From contig JAPOHG010000008.1 in assembly GCA_029979565.1 (NCBI GenBank), positions 1-52,018 of the forward strand: 52,018 nt of DNA, read 5' to 3'. This document shows, one piece after another, positions 26,676 to 34,622 of the stretch. Source of the stretch: a bacterium (lineage in GTDB: Bacteria > Bacteroidota > Bacteroidia > Flavobacteriales_D > Sanyastnellaceae). Made by a program: the position numbers and the translations under genes. Every line of letters begins with the position of its first letter. The stretch's first letter is position 1. The notes below the pieces were generated by a model. It was not told where the DNA came from and searched no databases. It worked only from the letters and a program-made list of their open reading frames with translations.

Positions 26676-27449
26676 ATGCTCATCCTCCTCTCTCCTTCCA
26701 AAACCCTTTCTTTTCAAGATGCGCCTCCGGTCGAGGACAGCACGCTACCCGCGTTTATCGAAGCATCGGAAAAGCTCATGGCGAAGCTGAAGCGGTTGAG
26801 CGCGAAAAAAGTGGAAGGACTGATGAGCGTCAACTCCAGTATCGCTGCACAGACGGTCGAATGGGCGAGCGACTGGAGCACCCCCTTTTCCGCAGCCAAT
26901 GCCCGGCCTGCAGCACACTGCTTCAAGGGAGCCGTTTACACAGGGCTTCAAGCCCGAACGTGGAGCGATGCCGATCGTGCTTTTGCTCAGCGCCATCTGC
27001 GCATCATCTCCGGATTGTATGGCGTGCTGAAGCCCTATGACCTGATGCAGCCCTACCGCCTTGAAATGGGGTTGAAGTGGGCCATTACCCCCAAAACGAG
27101 CAACCTGTATGCCTTTTGGGGCGATCGCATCCAGCAACGCATTGAAGCCGACGCCAATGGCCTAATCATCAATTTGGCCAGCAACGAATACAGCAAAGCG
27201 GCCATCGCCAAATCCTATGCGGGGCGGGTCATCACCCCCGCCTTCAAGGAACTGGTTGGCACGGAGTACAAAGCCAAAATGGCGTACGCGAAAGAAGCCC
27301 GAGGCACCATGGCGCGGCACATCGTCCAACACCAATGGACGAACCCGGAAGACTTGAAACAATTCACAGGAATGGGGTATGCTTACGACCCCAACCTCTC
27401 ATCGGCGGACGATTGGGTGTTTACCCGCGACGCTTCATCATCGAAATAA
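26676..27449 (+). CDS. yaaA: Peroxide stress protein YaaA (DUF328)
   Basis: YaaA limits intracellular iron and oxidative DNA damage during peroxide stress in E. coli and binds DNA in vitro. The 257-residue product has the family N-terminus MLILLSPSKTLSFQ. It also has FKGAVYTGL, the RIISGLYGVLKPYDLMQPYRLEMG block, YAFWGDRI, INLASNEYSKA and a C-terminal YDPNLSSADDWVF. The start at 26676 is fixed by the conserved MLILLSP and by the promoter just upstream; the 25 codons before it are not family-like. The FKBP isomerase gene follows after 7 bases on the same strand, so the two may be co-transcribed. Confidence 0.95.
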   Translation: MLILLSPSKTLSFQDAPPVEDSTLPAFIEASEKLMAKLKRLSAKKVEGLMSVNSSIAAQTVEWASDWSTPFSAANARPAAHCFKGAVYTGLQARTWSDADRAFAQRHLRIISGLYGVLKPYDLMQPYRLEMGLKWAITPKTSNLYAFWGDRIQQRIEADANGLIINLASNEYSKAAIAKSYAGRVITPAFKELVGTEYKAKMAYAKEARGTMARHIVQHQWTNPEDLKQFTGMGYAYDPNLSSADDWVFTRDASSSK

Positions 27450-27456
27450 TTTCACC

Positions 27457-28125
27457 ATGAAACACATCATAAAAGCGGCAACGCTCTTTTCTCTCATCAC
27501 TTTGCTCGCCGCTCCCGGCCGGGCCCAAACCACTCCCTCTATGGAATCCATTAGCTATGCCCTGGGCATCTTGTTCGCGAAGAACTTGCAAGACCAAGGC
27601 CTCAACGAAATTTCAACCGACGACATGGCCAAAGGCCTCGCCGAGCAAATGGCCGCTTCAGCCAGCATGACCCCTGAACAGGCCAATGCCATGGTGGGTG
27701 AATTTTTCCAAGCCAAGAAAGAAGCCGCAGGTGCAGCAGCCAAGGCGGAGAGTGAAGCCTTCTTGGCGGAAAACGCGAAGAACAAAGATGTCAACGTGAC
27801 CGCATCCGGGTTGCAGTACACCCACCTCACCGTCGGAGAAGGTGAAAGCCCCACTGCGGCATCGACGGTGACCGTGCACTACCGCGGCACGCTCATCGAC
27901 GGCACCGAATTCGATTCGTCGTACAAGCGCGGCGAACCCATCTCCTTCCCACTCGGTGGCGTCATCAAAGGGTGGACAGAAGGCCTGCAGTTGATGAAGC
28001 CCGGCGGGAAAACCAAATTCTACATCCCACAAGAATTGGCGTACGGCGCGAACCCCAACCCGAACGGTCCCATCCCACCGTATGCAGCGTTGATCTTCGA
28101 AGTGGAATTGATCTCCTTCCAGTAA
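27457..28125 (+). CDS. FKBP-type peptidyl-prolyl isomerase, Mip/FkpA-like, exported
   Basis: It catalyses proline cis-trans isomerisation and acts as a folding helper in the periplasm. From the ATG at 27457 the product is 222 residues with a signal peptide ending GRAQ. A helical N-terminal dimerisation domain (SISYALGILFAKNLQDQG, MVGEFFQAKK) covers about residues 30-105. The FKBP domain follows: VTVHYRGTLIDGTEFDSSY, GVIKGWTEGLQLM, KFYIPQELAYG, LIFEVELISF. This is the two-domain plan of FkpA, FklB and Mip. It sits 7 bases after yaaA and is followed by a clear terminator, so it ends that transcript. Confidence 0.95.
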   Translation: MKHIIKAATLFSLITLLAAPGRAQTTPSMESISYALGILFAKNLQDQGLNEISTDDMAKGLAEQMAASASMTPEQANAMVGEFFQAKKEAAGAAAKAESEAFLAENAKNKDVNVTASGLQYTHLTVGEGESPTAASTVTVHYRGTLIDGTEFDSSYKRGEPISFPLGGVIKGWTEGLQLMKPGGKTKFYIPQELAYGANPNPNGPIPPYAALIFEVELISFQ

Positions 28126-28144
28126 TCAAGCTCCACTGCATCAT

Positions 28145-28173
28145 GAAAAACCTCGGTTCCGCCGGGGTTTTTT
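28145..28173 (+). terminator. Rho-independent terminator after the FKBP gene
   Basis: An AAAACCtCGG / CCGgGGTTTT-type hairpin is followed by a run of T, about 20 bases past the FKBP stop. Confidence 0.8.
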
Positions 28174-28198
28174 AATGCCCAGCCGGCGCAGAAATTCA

Positions 28199-28206
28199 TT
28201 AGTTTG
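28199..28206 (+). promoter_or_regulatory. -7-like box of the DUF819 gene
   Basis: TTAGTTTG is one mismatch from TAnnTTTG and ends 6 bases before the ATG at 28213. It lies just after the preceding terminator, where a new promoter is expected. Confidence 0.4.
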
Positions 28207-28212
28207 CACCCC

Positions 28213-29490
28213 ATGGACGCATTGATTACAAACGACGCTGTGGTGCTCGGCTTGCTGGTTTCGACACTGGCCTTGGTCTTTTACAGCAGCACCCTTCCTC
28301 AGTTTAAGCGGTTTTACACCATCATCCCAACGCTGCTCGTCTGCTACTTCTTGCCGGCGATGTACAACAGCTTTGGACTGGTGGACGGCGAAGCGTCCAA
28401 TTTGTACTTCGTGGCCTCACGCTACCTTCTGCCGGCCAGCTTGGTCCTGCTCTGCCTGAGCATTGATCTCAAAGGCATTTGGAACCTGGGACCGAAGGCC
28501 ATCATCATGTTTTTCGCGGCGACCATTGGCATCATCATCGGGGGGCCACTCGCCCTGTGGGCAGTTAGTTTCATTGAGCCCGCGGTACTAGGCGGCGATG
28601 CGCCAGACGCCTTCTGGCGCGGGCTGTCGACGGTAGCCGGCAGCTGGATTGGTGGAGGTGCCAATCAGGCGGCGTTGAAGGAAATTTCCATGACCACCGA
28701 CGACCAGTTCTCCGCCATGCTCATCGTGGATGTGTTTGTTGCCAACCTGTGGATGCCCTTTTTGCTGATCGGAGCAGGCATGAGCGCAGCGCTTGACCGC
28801 CGACTGAAGGCGGATGCATCAGCGGTGGATGAACTCAAAAAGAAGGTCGAAGCCTTCCAATTGGGCATTGCCCGAGTGCCGTCGTTTACCGACTTGATGA
28901 TCATCGGCGGTGTGGCCTTCGGTTCCGTCGCTGTGGCGCACGTATCAGCGGATGTCCTTGGACCGACATTCAAAGGCTGGTTCGGTGGCATCCTCGAGCA
29001 CAACCCCGACAGCTTCGTTCAATTCTTGAGCAGCTTGGAACAGGGATTCTTCTGGATTGTCGTGACGGCGACTGCGGTTGGTATTGGCTTGAGCTTCACA
29101 GGGCTTCGCAATTACGAGGGTGCCGGAGCGAGCAAATTGGGCAGCGTGTTCCTGTACATCCTCGTTGCGACCATTGGCATGAAGATGGACGTGGTGGAAT
29201 TGTACCACAACTGGGACGTTTACTGGTCGGTAATTTTGATTGGACTTATTTGGATGCTCACGCACATTGTGGTGCTGTTGAGCGTAGCCAAAATCATCAA
29301 GGCCCCCTTCTTTTTTGTCGCGGTGGGCTCACAAGCCAATGTGGGCGGTGCGGCCAGTGCACCAATCGTAGCGAGCGCCTTCTCTCCTGCGCTGGCTCCA
29401 GTTGGGGTCCTGCTTGCTGTATTGGGTTATGCCGTTGGTACGGTGGGAGCCATCGTGTGCATGGAGCTCATGCACGCCATCTCTATGTAG
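28213..29490 (+). CDS. DUF819-family integral membrane protein (putative transporter)
   Basis: The 425-residue product is almost entirely hydrophobic helices in two halves joined by a charged loop (RRLKADASAVDELKKKVEAF, about residues 195-215). The glycine-rich segments VAGSWIGGGANQAALKE and VAVGSQANVGGAASAPIVA are equivalent discontinuous-helix motifs of the two inverted repeats and typical of DUF819 (YjcL-like) proteins. This fold is related to glutamate/sodium symporters of the GltS type. The substrate is unknown. The ATG at 28213 was chosen over a TTG at 28204 that lies in the -7-like box. It is convergent with ribA, with a 10-base gap. Confidence 0.88.
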   Translation: MDALITNDAVVLGLLVSTLALVFYSSTLPQFKRFYTIIPTLLVCYFLPAMYNSFGLVDGEASNLYFVASRYLLPASLVLLCLSIDLKGIWNLGPKAIIMFFAATIGIIIGGPLALWAVSFIEPAVLGGDAPDAFWRGLSTVAGSWIGGGANQAALKEISMTTDDQFSAMLIVDVFVANLWMPFLLIGAGMSAALDRRLKADASAVDELKKKVEAFQLGIARVPSFTDLMIIGGVAFGSVAVAHVSADVLGPTFKGWFGGILEHNPDSFVQFLSSLEQGFFWIVVTATAVGIGLSFTGLRNYEGAGASKLGSVFLYILVATIGMKMDVVELYHNWDVYWSVILIGLIWMLTHIVVLLSVAKIIKAPFFFVAVGSQANVGGAASAPIVASAFSPALAPVGVLLAVLGYAVGTVGAIVCMELMHAISM

Positions 29491-29500
29491 GTCTGACGAA

Positions 29501-30076
29501 TTAAAGCCAGTGCCCCATCGCCGCCTTTTTGACGGCGAGGTAGGCTTCGTTTTCTTTGACCGGAGCAATCACGACCGGCTCGCGTTGTTCGACACGGATT
29601 CCGTTTTCTTCGAGCTCCTTTACTTTCTGTGGGTTGTTCGTGAGCAGCCGCGCGGTTGTTATGCTCAATTCCTTCAAGATGGCAGCGGCAGCATCAAACG
29701 AGCGTGCGTCCGCCTCGTGCCCTAAGGCTTCATTCGCTTCAATGGTGTCCATCCCTTCGTCCTGAAGGTTGTACGCCTTCAGCTTTTCAACCAATCCAAT
29801 GCCACGTCCTTCCTGACGGAGGTACACCAAGCATCCCCCTTCTTCCGCAATCTTCGCCAAAGAGTAGGCCAATTGCTGGCCGCAATCGCATCGGCTGGAG
29901 CCGAAAACATCACCGGTCATGCACTCGCTGTGCACACGGACCAAGGGCGCCTTGGTGCCATTAGCTGAGGGTGCCACCAACGCAATGTGCGGGTGGCCAT
30001 CTCCCTCTTCACCAAACGCAATCATGGTGAATTGCGCATTGGGCACAGGAAGTCGGGCTTCAACGAGTTTTTTCAC
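29501..30076 (-). CDS. ribA: GTP cyclohydrolase II, stand-alone (RibA)
   Basis: It performs the first committed step of riboflavin synthesis: GTP to 2,5-diamino-6-ribosylamino-pyrimidinone phosphate, formate and pyrophosphate. The GTG at 30076 gives 191 residues, the normal length. It lies 4 bases after an exact TACCTTTG box; an upstream start at 30253 would read through the preceding terminator. Zinc ligands Cys52, Cys63 and Cys65 are intact in VHSECMTGDVFGSSRCDCG. The catalytic loop LRQEGRGIGL and the TNNP.K segment near the end are also intact. This matters because the RibA half of the RibB fusion at 43891-45012 has lost these residues, so this gene probably supplies the cell's activity. 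Confidence 0.95.
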   Translation of the reverse strand: MKKLVEARLPVPNAQFTMIAFGEEGDGHPHIALVAPSANGTKAPLVRVHSECMTGDVFGSSRCDCGQQLAYSLAKIAEEGGCLVYLRQEGRGIGLVEKLKAYNLQDEGMDTIEANEALGHEADARSFDAAAAILKELSITTARLLTNNPQKVKELEENGIRVEQREPVVIAPVKENEAYLAVKKAAMGHWL

Positions 30077-30080
30077 GGGG

Positions 30081-30088
30081 CAAAGGTA
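30081..30088 (-). promoter_or_regulatory. -7 box of ribA
   Basis: Minus-strand TACCTTTG matches the consensus exactly and ends 4 bases before the GTG start, implying a leaderless mRNA beginning at GTG. No clear -33 TTG. Confidence 0.5.
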
Positions 30089-30116
30089 GGCAGAACATCC
30101 GGCGCTTAAGAACAGA

Positions 30117-30146
30117 AAAGCCGGCTCCTGGAGGGGAGCCGGCTTT
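30117..30146 (-). terminator. Rho-independent terminator of the seven-module protein gene
   Basis: A 12-bp stem, AAAGCCGGCTCC paired with GGAGCCGGCTTT, lies about 30 bases past the stop of the gene ending at 30174. On the minus strand it runs into TTTTCTGTTC. Confidence 0.85.
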
Positions 30147-30173
30147 CCATGAATTTGTTCGCAGTTGCTGCTC

Positions 30174-33008
30174 TTATTCGCAGTCGGTGCCGAATACTGA
30201 CAAGAACTGCAACAAGTCAGGTGTCGCCACCAAGCCGTCGCCGTCCAAGTCACCTGGGCAAGCGTTCAATGTGAATTCGCATGAACCGTCGTCGGTGTTG
30301 GCCGCCGCGTCGTAGTTGTCAGCTGCTTCATAGATGCAACCGAATACCACTGGCGTCGCGCAAGAACCGTCGTCTTCTGTGGCGTTCATGTCAAATTCAG
30401 CATAGAATGGATCCGTGCAACCTGGGAGTGGGCACGTTGCCGCGCAGCTTCCAGCGCAGTATTCAATCGTTGCACCATCCGTTGCTGTTGCACCGTAGTT
30501 TCCTCCGCCGGCTCCAATCGGAAGCTCCGGGTTGGTTGAGCATTCCTCAGGAGCGTTGAAGACAGAACCCCATCCTGACCATCCGTCAGCTGCACCCGTA
30601 GCTGCGATGACGAATTCGAATTCCGTTCCTTCTTCCAACGTCAAGGTTCCTGTAAACACGCCGTCCGCGTCGGCGTCGGCAAGGGTAACTCCCCAAGCGC
30701 CCCAGCCGTTCCAGCTGCCATTTACTACGATGTTATCGTAGTCATCATTTGGGAAACCGGTGTAGTTCATGTCAATTGCGATTGCAATGTCCACGTAAAC
30801 TGGAGGATTCACTTCATCGCACGTCAAGCACGTGCCGTACGTATCTGCAGTGGTCGAACCGGAATCAACCAAACGGTTGGCATAGCTGCTGTAATCCGTG
30901 ACAGGAGCGCAAGAAGCGCCGTCCTGCATGTCGTCAATCAAATCCTCTTGGTGCGCCCAGTAGTCAACCATGTACTTGTACTCAAAGGTTGGGCCAGGAA
31001 CATCCAACGTGATGCTGTATGTTCCATCCGCATCATCGTCAGTCAAGATGAGATCTACACCCCATCCGAAGTAAGGGCCGGTGATGTGCACCGTGGTGAA
31101 ATCAACACCTGCACAGGTCATGTCCACATTGAACGTGGTCGTGTAGCTGCAAGATCCGTCATCCACATTTGCCTCGCTGTTGTAGTTGTTGGCATTCGCG
31201 TCCGTACAACCGTAGACGTCACCTTCGTTGACGTCACATGCTTCGCACGTTTCCCAACAAACAGCATCCAATACCATGTCAACACCACCTTCGACGTATA
31301 CGATACGGTTGGTGAAGTCGCCCGTAGTCAGGGTGCATGCTGCGTCCAAGCTGTCCAAAGTCTCCGCGGTGCCTGTGTTAACGAATTTGTATTCGTGACC
31401 TCCTGCAGGCAATGTGGTTGTGTATTCATAAATGCCATCGCCGTCTTCGTCGCTCATAAGCTCACCGGGGAAACCCCAGCCATTCAACGTTCCACCGAAG
31501 ATGGTTACATCACCACCAACAGATTCTGTGTTCATGTCCAATCGGAAGGTCACCGAAGCTTCAGACACGGACTCACACGTACCGTCCGTAGAACATTGGC
31601 CGAAGCACGTGGAAATCTCAGTCTCACCCGTGATGGCCGGCAAGAAACGGTCGTTGTAGTTCGCAGGATCTCCACAAGGCAGTCCAGCCAAGTTTTCCTT
31701 ACAAGACCAGTCGCCACATGCACCGTTGGTAAACGTGTAGTAGCTAGAGAAACCTTCATCCAACATCATGGTGATGCTGTAGATGCCGTCGCCGTCAGGG
31801 TCGGTCATCTCATTGTCGCCTGGGTTTCCGAAGTTTCCGCCACCGGCAAGATATACGCCTGTCTCAGCTACTTCTTCGTTAGCCATGTTGACATTGAAGG
31901 TCACTGCGTACTCCATCACCTCAACGTCACAGGCAGCGCATTCCGCGTAGCAAACCACGTCAATGGTCACATCTTCGGTACCCGCTTGGTAGTTGCGGTT
32001 TGTGCTGGAGTTAGCACACGCACCAGGTACGGTCTCTTCGAAGCCCCAACCTGGGCCGTTCAAGTATTTCCACTCGAGGTAAGAATTTTCAGCTACGTCT
32101 TGCGTGTACGTGTAGATGCCATTGCCGGCGTCGGTCATTTGGCTCGCGCCGCCGTCCCAGCCTTGGAAACCTCCGGCGATGAATACACCAGCAGGATTAG
32201 CACCAACGACGGACATATCCACTTGCCACGTTACCGAAATCGTACCAGCAACTACACCGGTGCATGCTTCGCATGAATTGTAGCAAACTACGTCCAACGT
32301 CGCGTCCTCTGTCCCTGTCGTCAATGTGCGATTTACAAATCCATCGATGGTCGAAGTGCAGGGGTCTCCGTCAACGAAGGTCTCTTGGGCATTCCAACCG
32401 TCAAGCGTGAACTTGTATTCGTACGTGTCTTCCTGATCCAATTCAATGGTGATTTGGTATACACCGTCACCATCATCATCCGTCATCGCCGCGCATCCGC
32501 CACACCAGCCATTGAAGCTTCCGTTCAAATTTACGGTGCCGTATGAAAGACCATAATCATTCATATCGACTTGGAACGTAACGTTTGCTGTGGCTGGAGG
32601 TGCCGCGCATGTTCCGTCTTCGGAGCATTGACCAAAGCATGTGCTGATGGTCGTTGGGGCCGTTACTGCTGGAAGCAATCGGTCGTTCCAAGTACCATCC
32701 GCGCAAGGAAGACCGGCGAGGTCTTCTTTTGCACCCCAATCCCCACCGTTGGCTGGGCTGTTCAAGAAAATGTAGTTCCCACTGTATCCTTCAGGAACAG
32801 AAACAGTGACCGTGTAGATACCATCACCGTCATCATCGGACATGGCATGCCCCATGGCATCTCCAAAGTAATCACCGCCACCGAGGAACATGCCGTTCGC
32901 TCCGACAGTGATGTTTGCAGTATTGCAATTGAACGTCACATCGTGTGACTGTGCCCATGCCCCCATGGTGATGAAGAGGGCTACAACGCACGCGAGTAAA
33001 TTTTTCAT
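30174..33008 (-). CDS. Secreted protein with seven starch-binding-like modules and a terminal half-dockerin
   Basis: The 944-residue product has a signal peptide ending GAWAQ. Seven beta-sandwich modules of about 100-125 residues follow, each opening like VTFQVDM. They have a G.FNGW-type core (LNGSFNGW, IAGGFQGW, FGGTLNGW, VNGSWNGW), an acidic DDDGDG.Y strand and a YEYKF-type strand. Most end in a Cys-rich linker (CFGQCSEDGTC, CYNSCEAC). The pattern resembles CBM20/CBM48 or AMPK glycogen-binding domains, so alpha-glucan binding is my best guess. Three GCTD-type Cys repeats occur near the C-terminal half. The chain ends CPGDLDGDGLVATPDLLQFL plus a short tail with a final Cys, one EF-hand-like half-dockerin. 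No T9SS domain or catalytic domain is seen. The upstream gene encodes a sugar MFS transporter. Confidence 0.87.
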   Translation of the reverse strand: MKNLLACVVALFITMGAWAQSHDVTFNCNTANITVGANGMFLGGGDYFGDAMGHAMSDDDGDGIYTVTVSVPEGYSGNYIFLNSPANGGDWGAKEDLAGLPCADGTWNDRLLPAVTAPTTISTCFGQCSEDGTCAAPPATANVTFQVDMNDYGLSYGTVNLNGSFNGWCGGCAAMTDDDGDGVYQITIELDQEDTYEYKFTLDGWNAQETFVDGDPCTSTIDGFVNRTLTTGTEDATLDVVCYNSCEACTGVVAGTISVTWQVDMSVVGANPAGVFIAGGFQGWDGGASQMTDAGNGIYTYTQDVAENSYLEWKYLNGPGWGFEETVPGACANSSTNRNYQAGTEDVTIDVVCYAECAACDVEVMEYAVTFNVNMANEEVAETGVYLAGGGNFGNPGDNEMTDPDGDGIYSITMMLDEGFSSYYTFTNGACGDWSCKENLAGLPCGDPANYNDRFLPAITGETEISTCFGQCSTDGTCESVSEASVTFRLDMNTESVGGDVTIFGGTLNGWGFPGELMSDEDGDGIYEYTTTLPAGGHEYKFVNTGTAETLDSLDAACTLTTGDFTNRIVYVEGGVDMVLDAVCWETCEACDVNEGDVYGCTDANANNYNSEANVDDGSCSYTTTFNVDMTCAGVDFTTVHITGPYFGWGVDLILTDDDADGTYSITLDVPGPTFEYKYMVDYWAHQEDLIDDMQDGASCAPVTDYSSYANRLVDSGSTTADTYGTCLTCDEVNPPVYVDIAIAIDMNYTGFPNDDYDNIVVNGSWNGWGAWGVTLADADADGVFTGTLTLEEGTEFEFVIAATGAADGWSGWGSVFNAPEECSTNPELPIGAGGGNYGATATDGATIEYCAGSCAATCPLPGCTDPFYAEFDMNATEDDGSCATPVVFGCIYEAADNYDAAANTDDGSCEFTLNACPGDLDGDGLVATPDLLQFLSVFGTDCE

Positions 33009-33152
33009 TATGGATTAGTTTTCTACGAATGCCCTTATTCTGCCATTAAGAGGGGACAATTCATCGGCGTAAGATAAAGCATAAAGAGTGTAAAAACAAC
33101 AAGGAATTTAATTTTTAACTGCAAAAGGTGTCTGAAATACAACAAATTGGCA

Positions 33153-34502
33153 TCAATGAACGGAGCGGTCTACGAGCACCAATGAGAGCGCACCAGCTCC
33201 TAGACTGAAACCCGCAATCATCATGGTGAAAGCGATGTCTCCGTTGAAAAGCAAACCGTTGACCCAGTTGATTCCTCCGAGCGCTGCAAGGATTTGCGGG
33301 ATAACGATGAACATGTTGAAAATGCCCATATAAATGCCCATCTGGTCTTTGGGAACTGAACTTGATAACATGGCATACGGCATGGACAAAATGGAACCCC
33401 ATGCCACGCCAATGCAGGCAAAGCACCATTTCAACTGTGCAGCACTGTCCGGGTTCAGTTGCAACATCCACGCAAAACCAAGTCCACCTACAGCGAGGGA
33501 AACCCCGTGCACGAGGCGGCGGTTGATGGAATGACGGCTGGTGTAAAACGCCAGCAGCAGCGCAAACGCCATCGAACTCAGCCCGTAAACACCCATGGCA
33601 CTCGACACCGCATTGGCCGCCTCATTGAACGCCGCATTGGCCGCCTCAAAGTTGGCCGCTCCGGCTTCCGGGTTAGGGGATGCGAAAACATGTTCTGTCA
33701 ATGCCGGTGTTGCAAACGACCACATCGTGAAAAACGCAAACCAACTAAAGAACTGCACCACCCCCAGCTGGAGCATCACCTTCGGCATACCTGCAATCGA
33801 ACCGAGGATTTCCTTGGCTCCTGCTAAGAACCCTGCTGACTCCGCCTTGGCCTTTTCGAATGCTGCCAGATCTTCCGGCGGATCTTCGTCTGTGTTCCAA
33901 ACCGTTACAATAATCGTAATCAAAAACACCGCTGCACCTACCGCGAACGAATAGAAAACAGAATCCGGAATCTCCCCTGCAGGCGCCTCGTTTTTGGCAC
34001 CCAATTGTGTCACAATCCACGGAAGGTTGCTCGCAATCCACGTCCCGATGCCAATGATCAAGGTTTGAAGGACGAAGCCAAAATTGCGCTGGTCCTCGGG
34101 CAGCTTATCCGCAACGAGCGCACGAAACGGTTCCATGCTGATGTTGATAGACGCATCGAGCACCCACAGCAATCCCGCGGCCATCCACAGCGCAGAACTG
34201 TGCGGCATGATGAACAGCGCGGCCGAACTCAGGATGGCTCCAATCATGAAGTACGGGCGGCGCCTCCCCCACTTCGGGCTCCACGTGCGATCGCTCCAGT
34301 ATCCGACGATCGGCTGCACCAACAATCCCGTCAACGGCGCTGCAATCCAGAGCCCCGGCAATTCTTCCGGACTGGCCCCCAGGGTCTGAAAAATGCGCGA
34401 CATGTTGCCGCCTTGCAAAGCAAATCCGAATTGGATTCCGAGGAATCCGAAACTCATATTCCAGATCTGCCAGAACGAAAGTCGTTTTTGTTCTCGTGGC
34501 AT
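33153..34502 (-). CDS. SLC45-like MFS sugar transporter
   Basis: The 449-residue product has about twelve transmembrane segments. The N-terminus LSFWQIWNMSFGFLGIQFGFALQ and NMSRIFQTLGA are typical of Bacteroidota SLC45/GPH-like carriers, often annotated as maltose or sucrose transporters. GYWSDRTWSPKWGRRRPYF is the MFS loop 2-3 motif. A variable periplasmic loop carries an Ala/Asn-rich stretch (FEAANAAFNEAANAVS). The last segments are followed by VDRSVH at the end. The sugar is not determined by sequence. Its downstream neighbour encodes a protein with starch-binding-like modules, which suggests a role in oligosaccharide uptake (inference). Confidence 0.9.
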   Translation of the reverse strand: MPREQKRLSFWQIWNMSFGFLGIQFGFALQGGNMSRIFQTLGASPEELPGLWIAAPLTGLLVQPIVGYWSDRTWSPKWGRRRPYFMIGAILSSAALFIMPHSSALWMAAGLLWVLDASINISMEPFRALVADKLPEDQRNFGFVLQTLIIGIGTWIASNLPWIVTQLGAKNEAPAGEIPDSVFYSFAVGAAVFLITIIVTVWNTDEDPPEDLAAFEKAKAESAGFLAGAKEILGSIAGMPKVMLQLGVVQFFSWFAFFTMWSFATPALTEHVFASPNPEAGAANFEAANAAFNEAANAVSSAMGVYGLSSMAFALLLAFYTSRHSINRRLVHGVSLAVGGLGFAWMLQLNPDSAAQLKWCFACIGVAWGSILSMPYAMLSSSVPKDQMGIYMGIFNMFIVIPQILAALGGINWVNGLLFNGDIAFTMMIAGFSLGAGALSLVLVDRSVH

Positions 34503-34566
34503 AAGGGTAGTATTTTGAACCGAATTTAGGACTTCGTGTCAAATGAACACCAATCCACTTATAAAC

Positions 34567-34598
34567 AAAAAGCACCGGACGAATGGTCCAGTGCTTTT
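34567..34598 (-). terminator. Rho-independent terminator of the 1765-residue repeat protein gene
   Basis: An AAAAGCAC/GTGCTTTT stem with an inner GGAC/GTCC pair lies about 25 bases past the stop at 34623. On the minus strand it is followed by TTTTTGTTTAT. Confidence 0.8.
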
Positions 34599-34622
34599 CG
34601 GATTGTGTTCAAAGTTCAGCGC

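Noticed and set aside
30948-32276. Long open frame on the plus strand (442 codons) opposite the seven-module protein
   Set aside because: It is antisense to a gene with a signal peptide and clear repeats, and its product shows no recognisable motif. It is a shadow of GC-biased codons.
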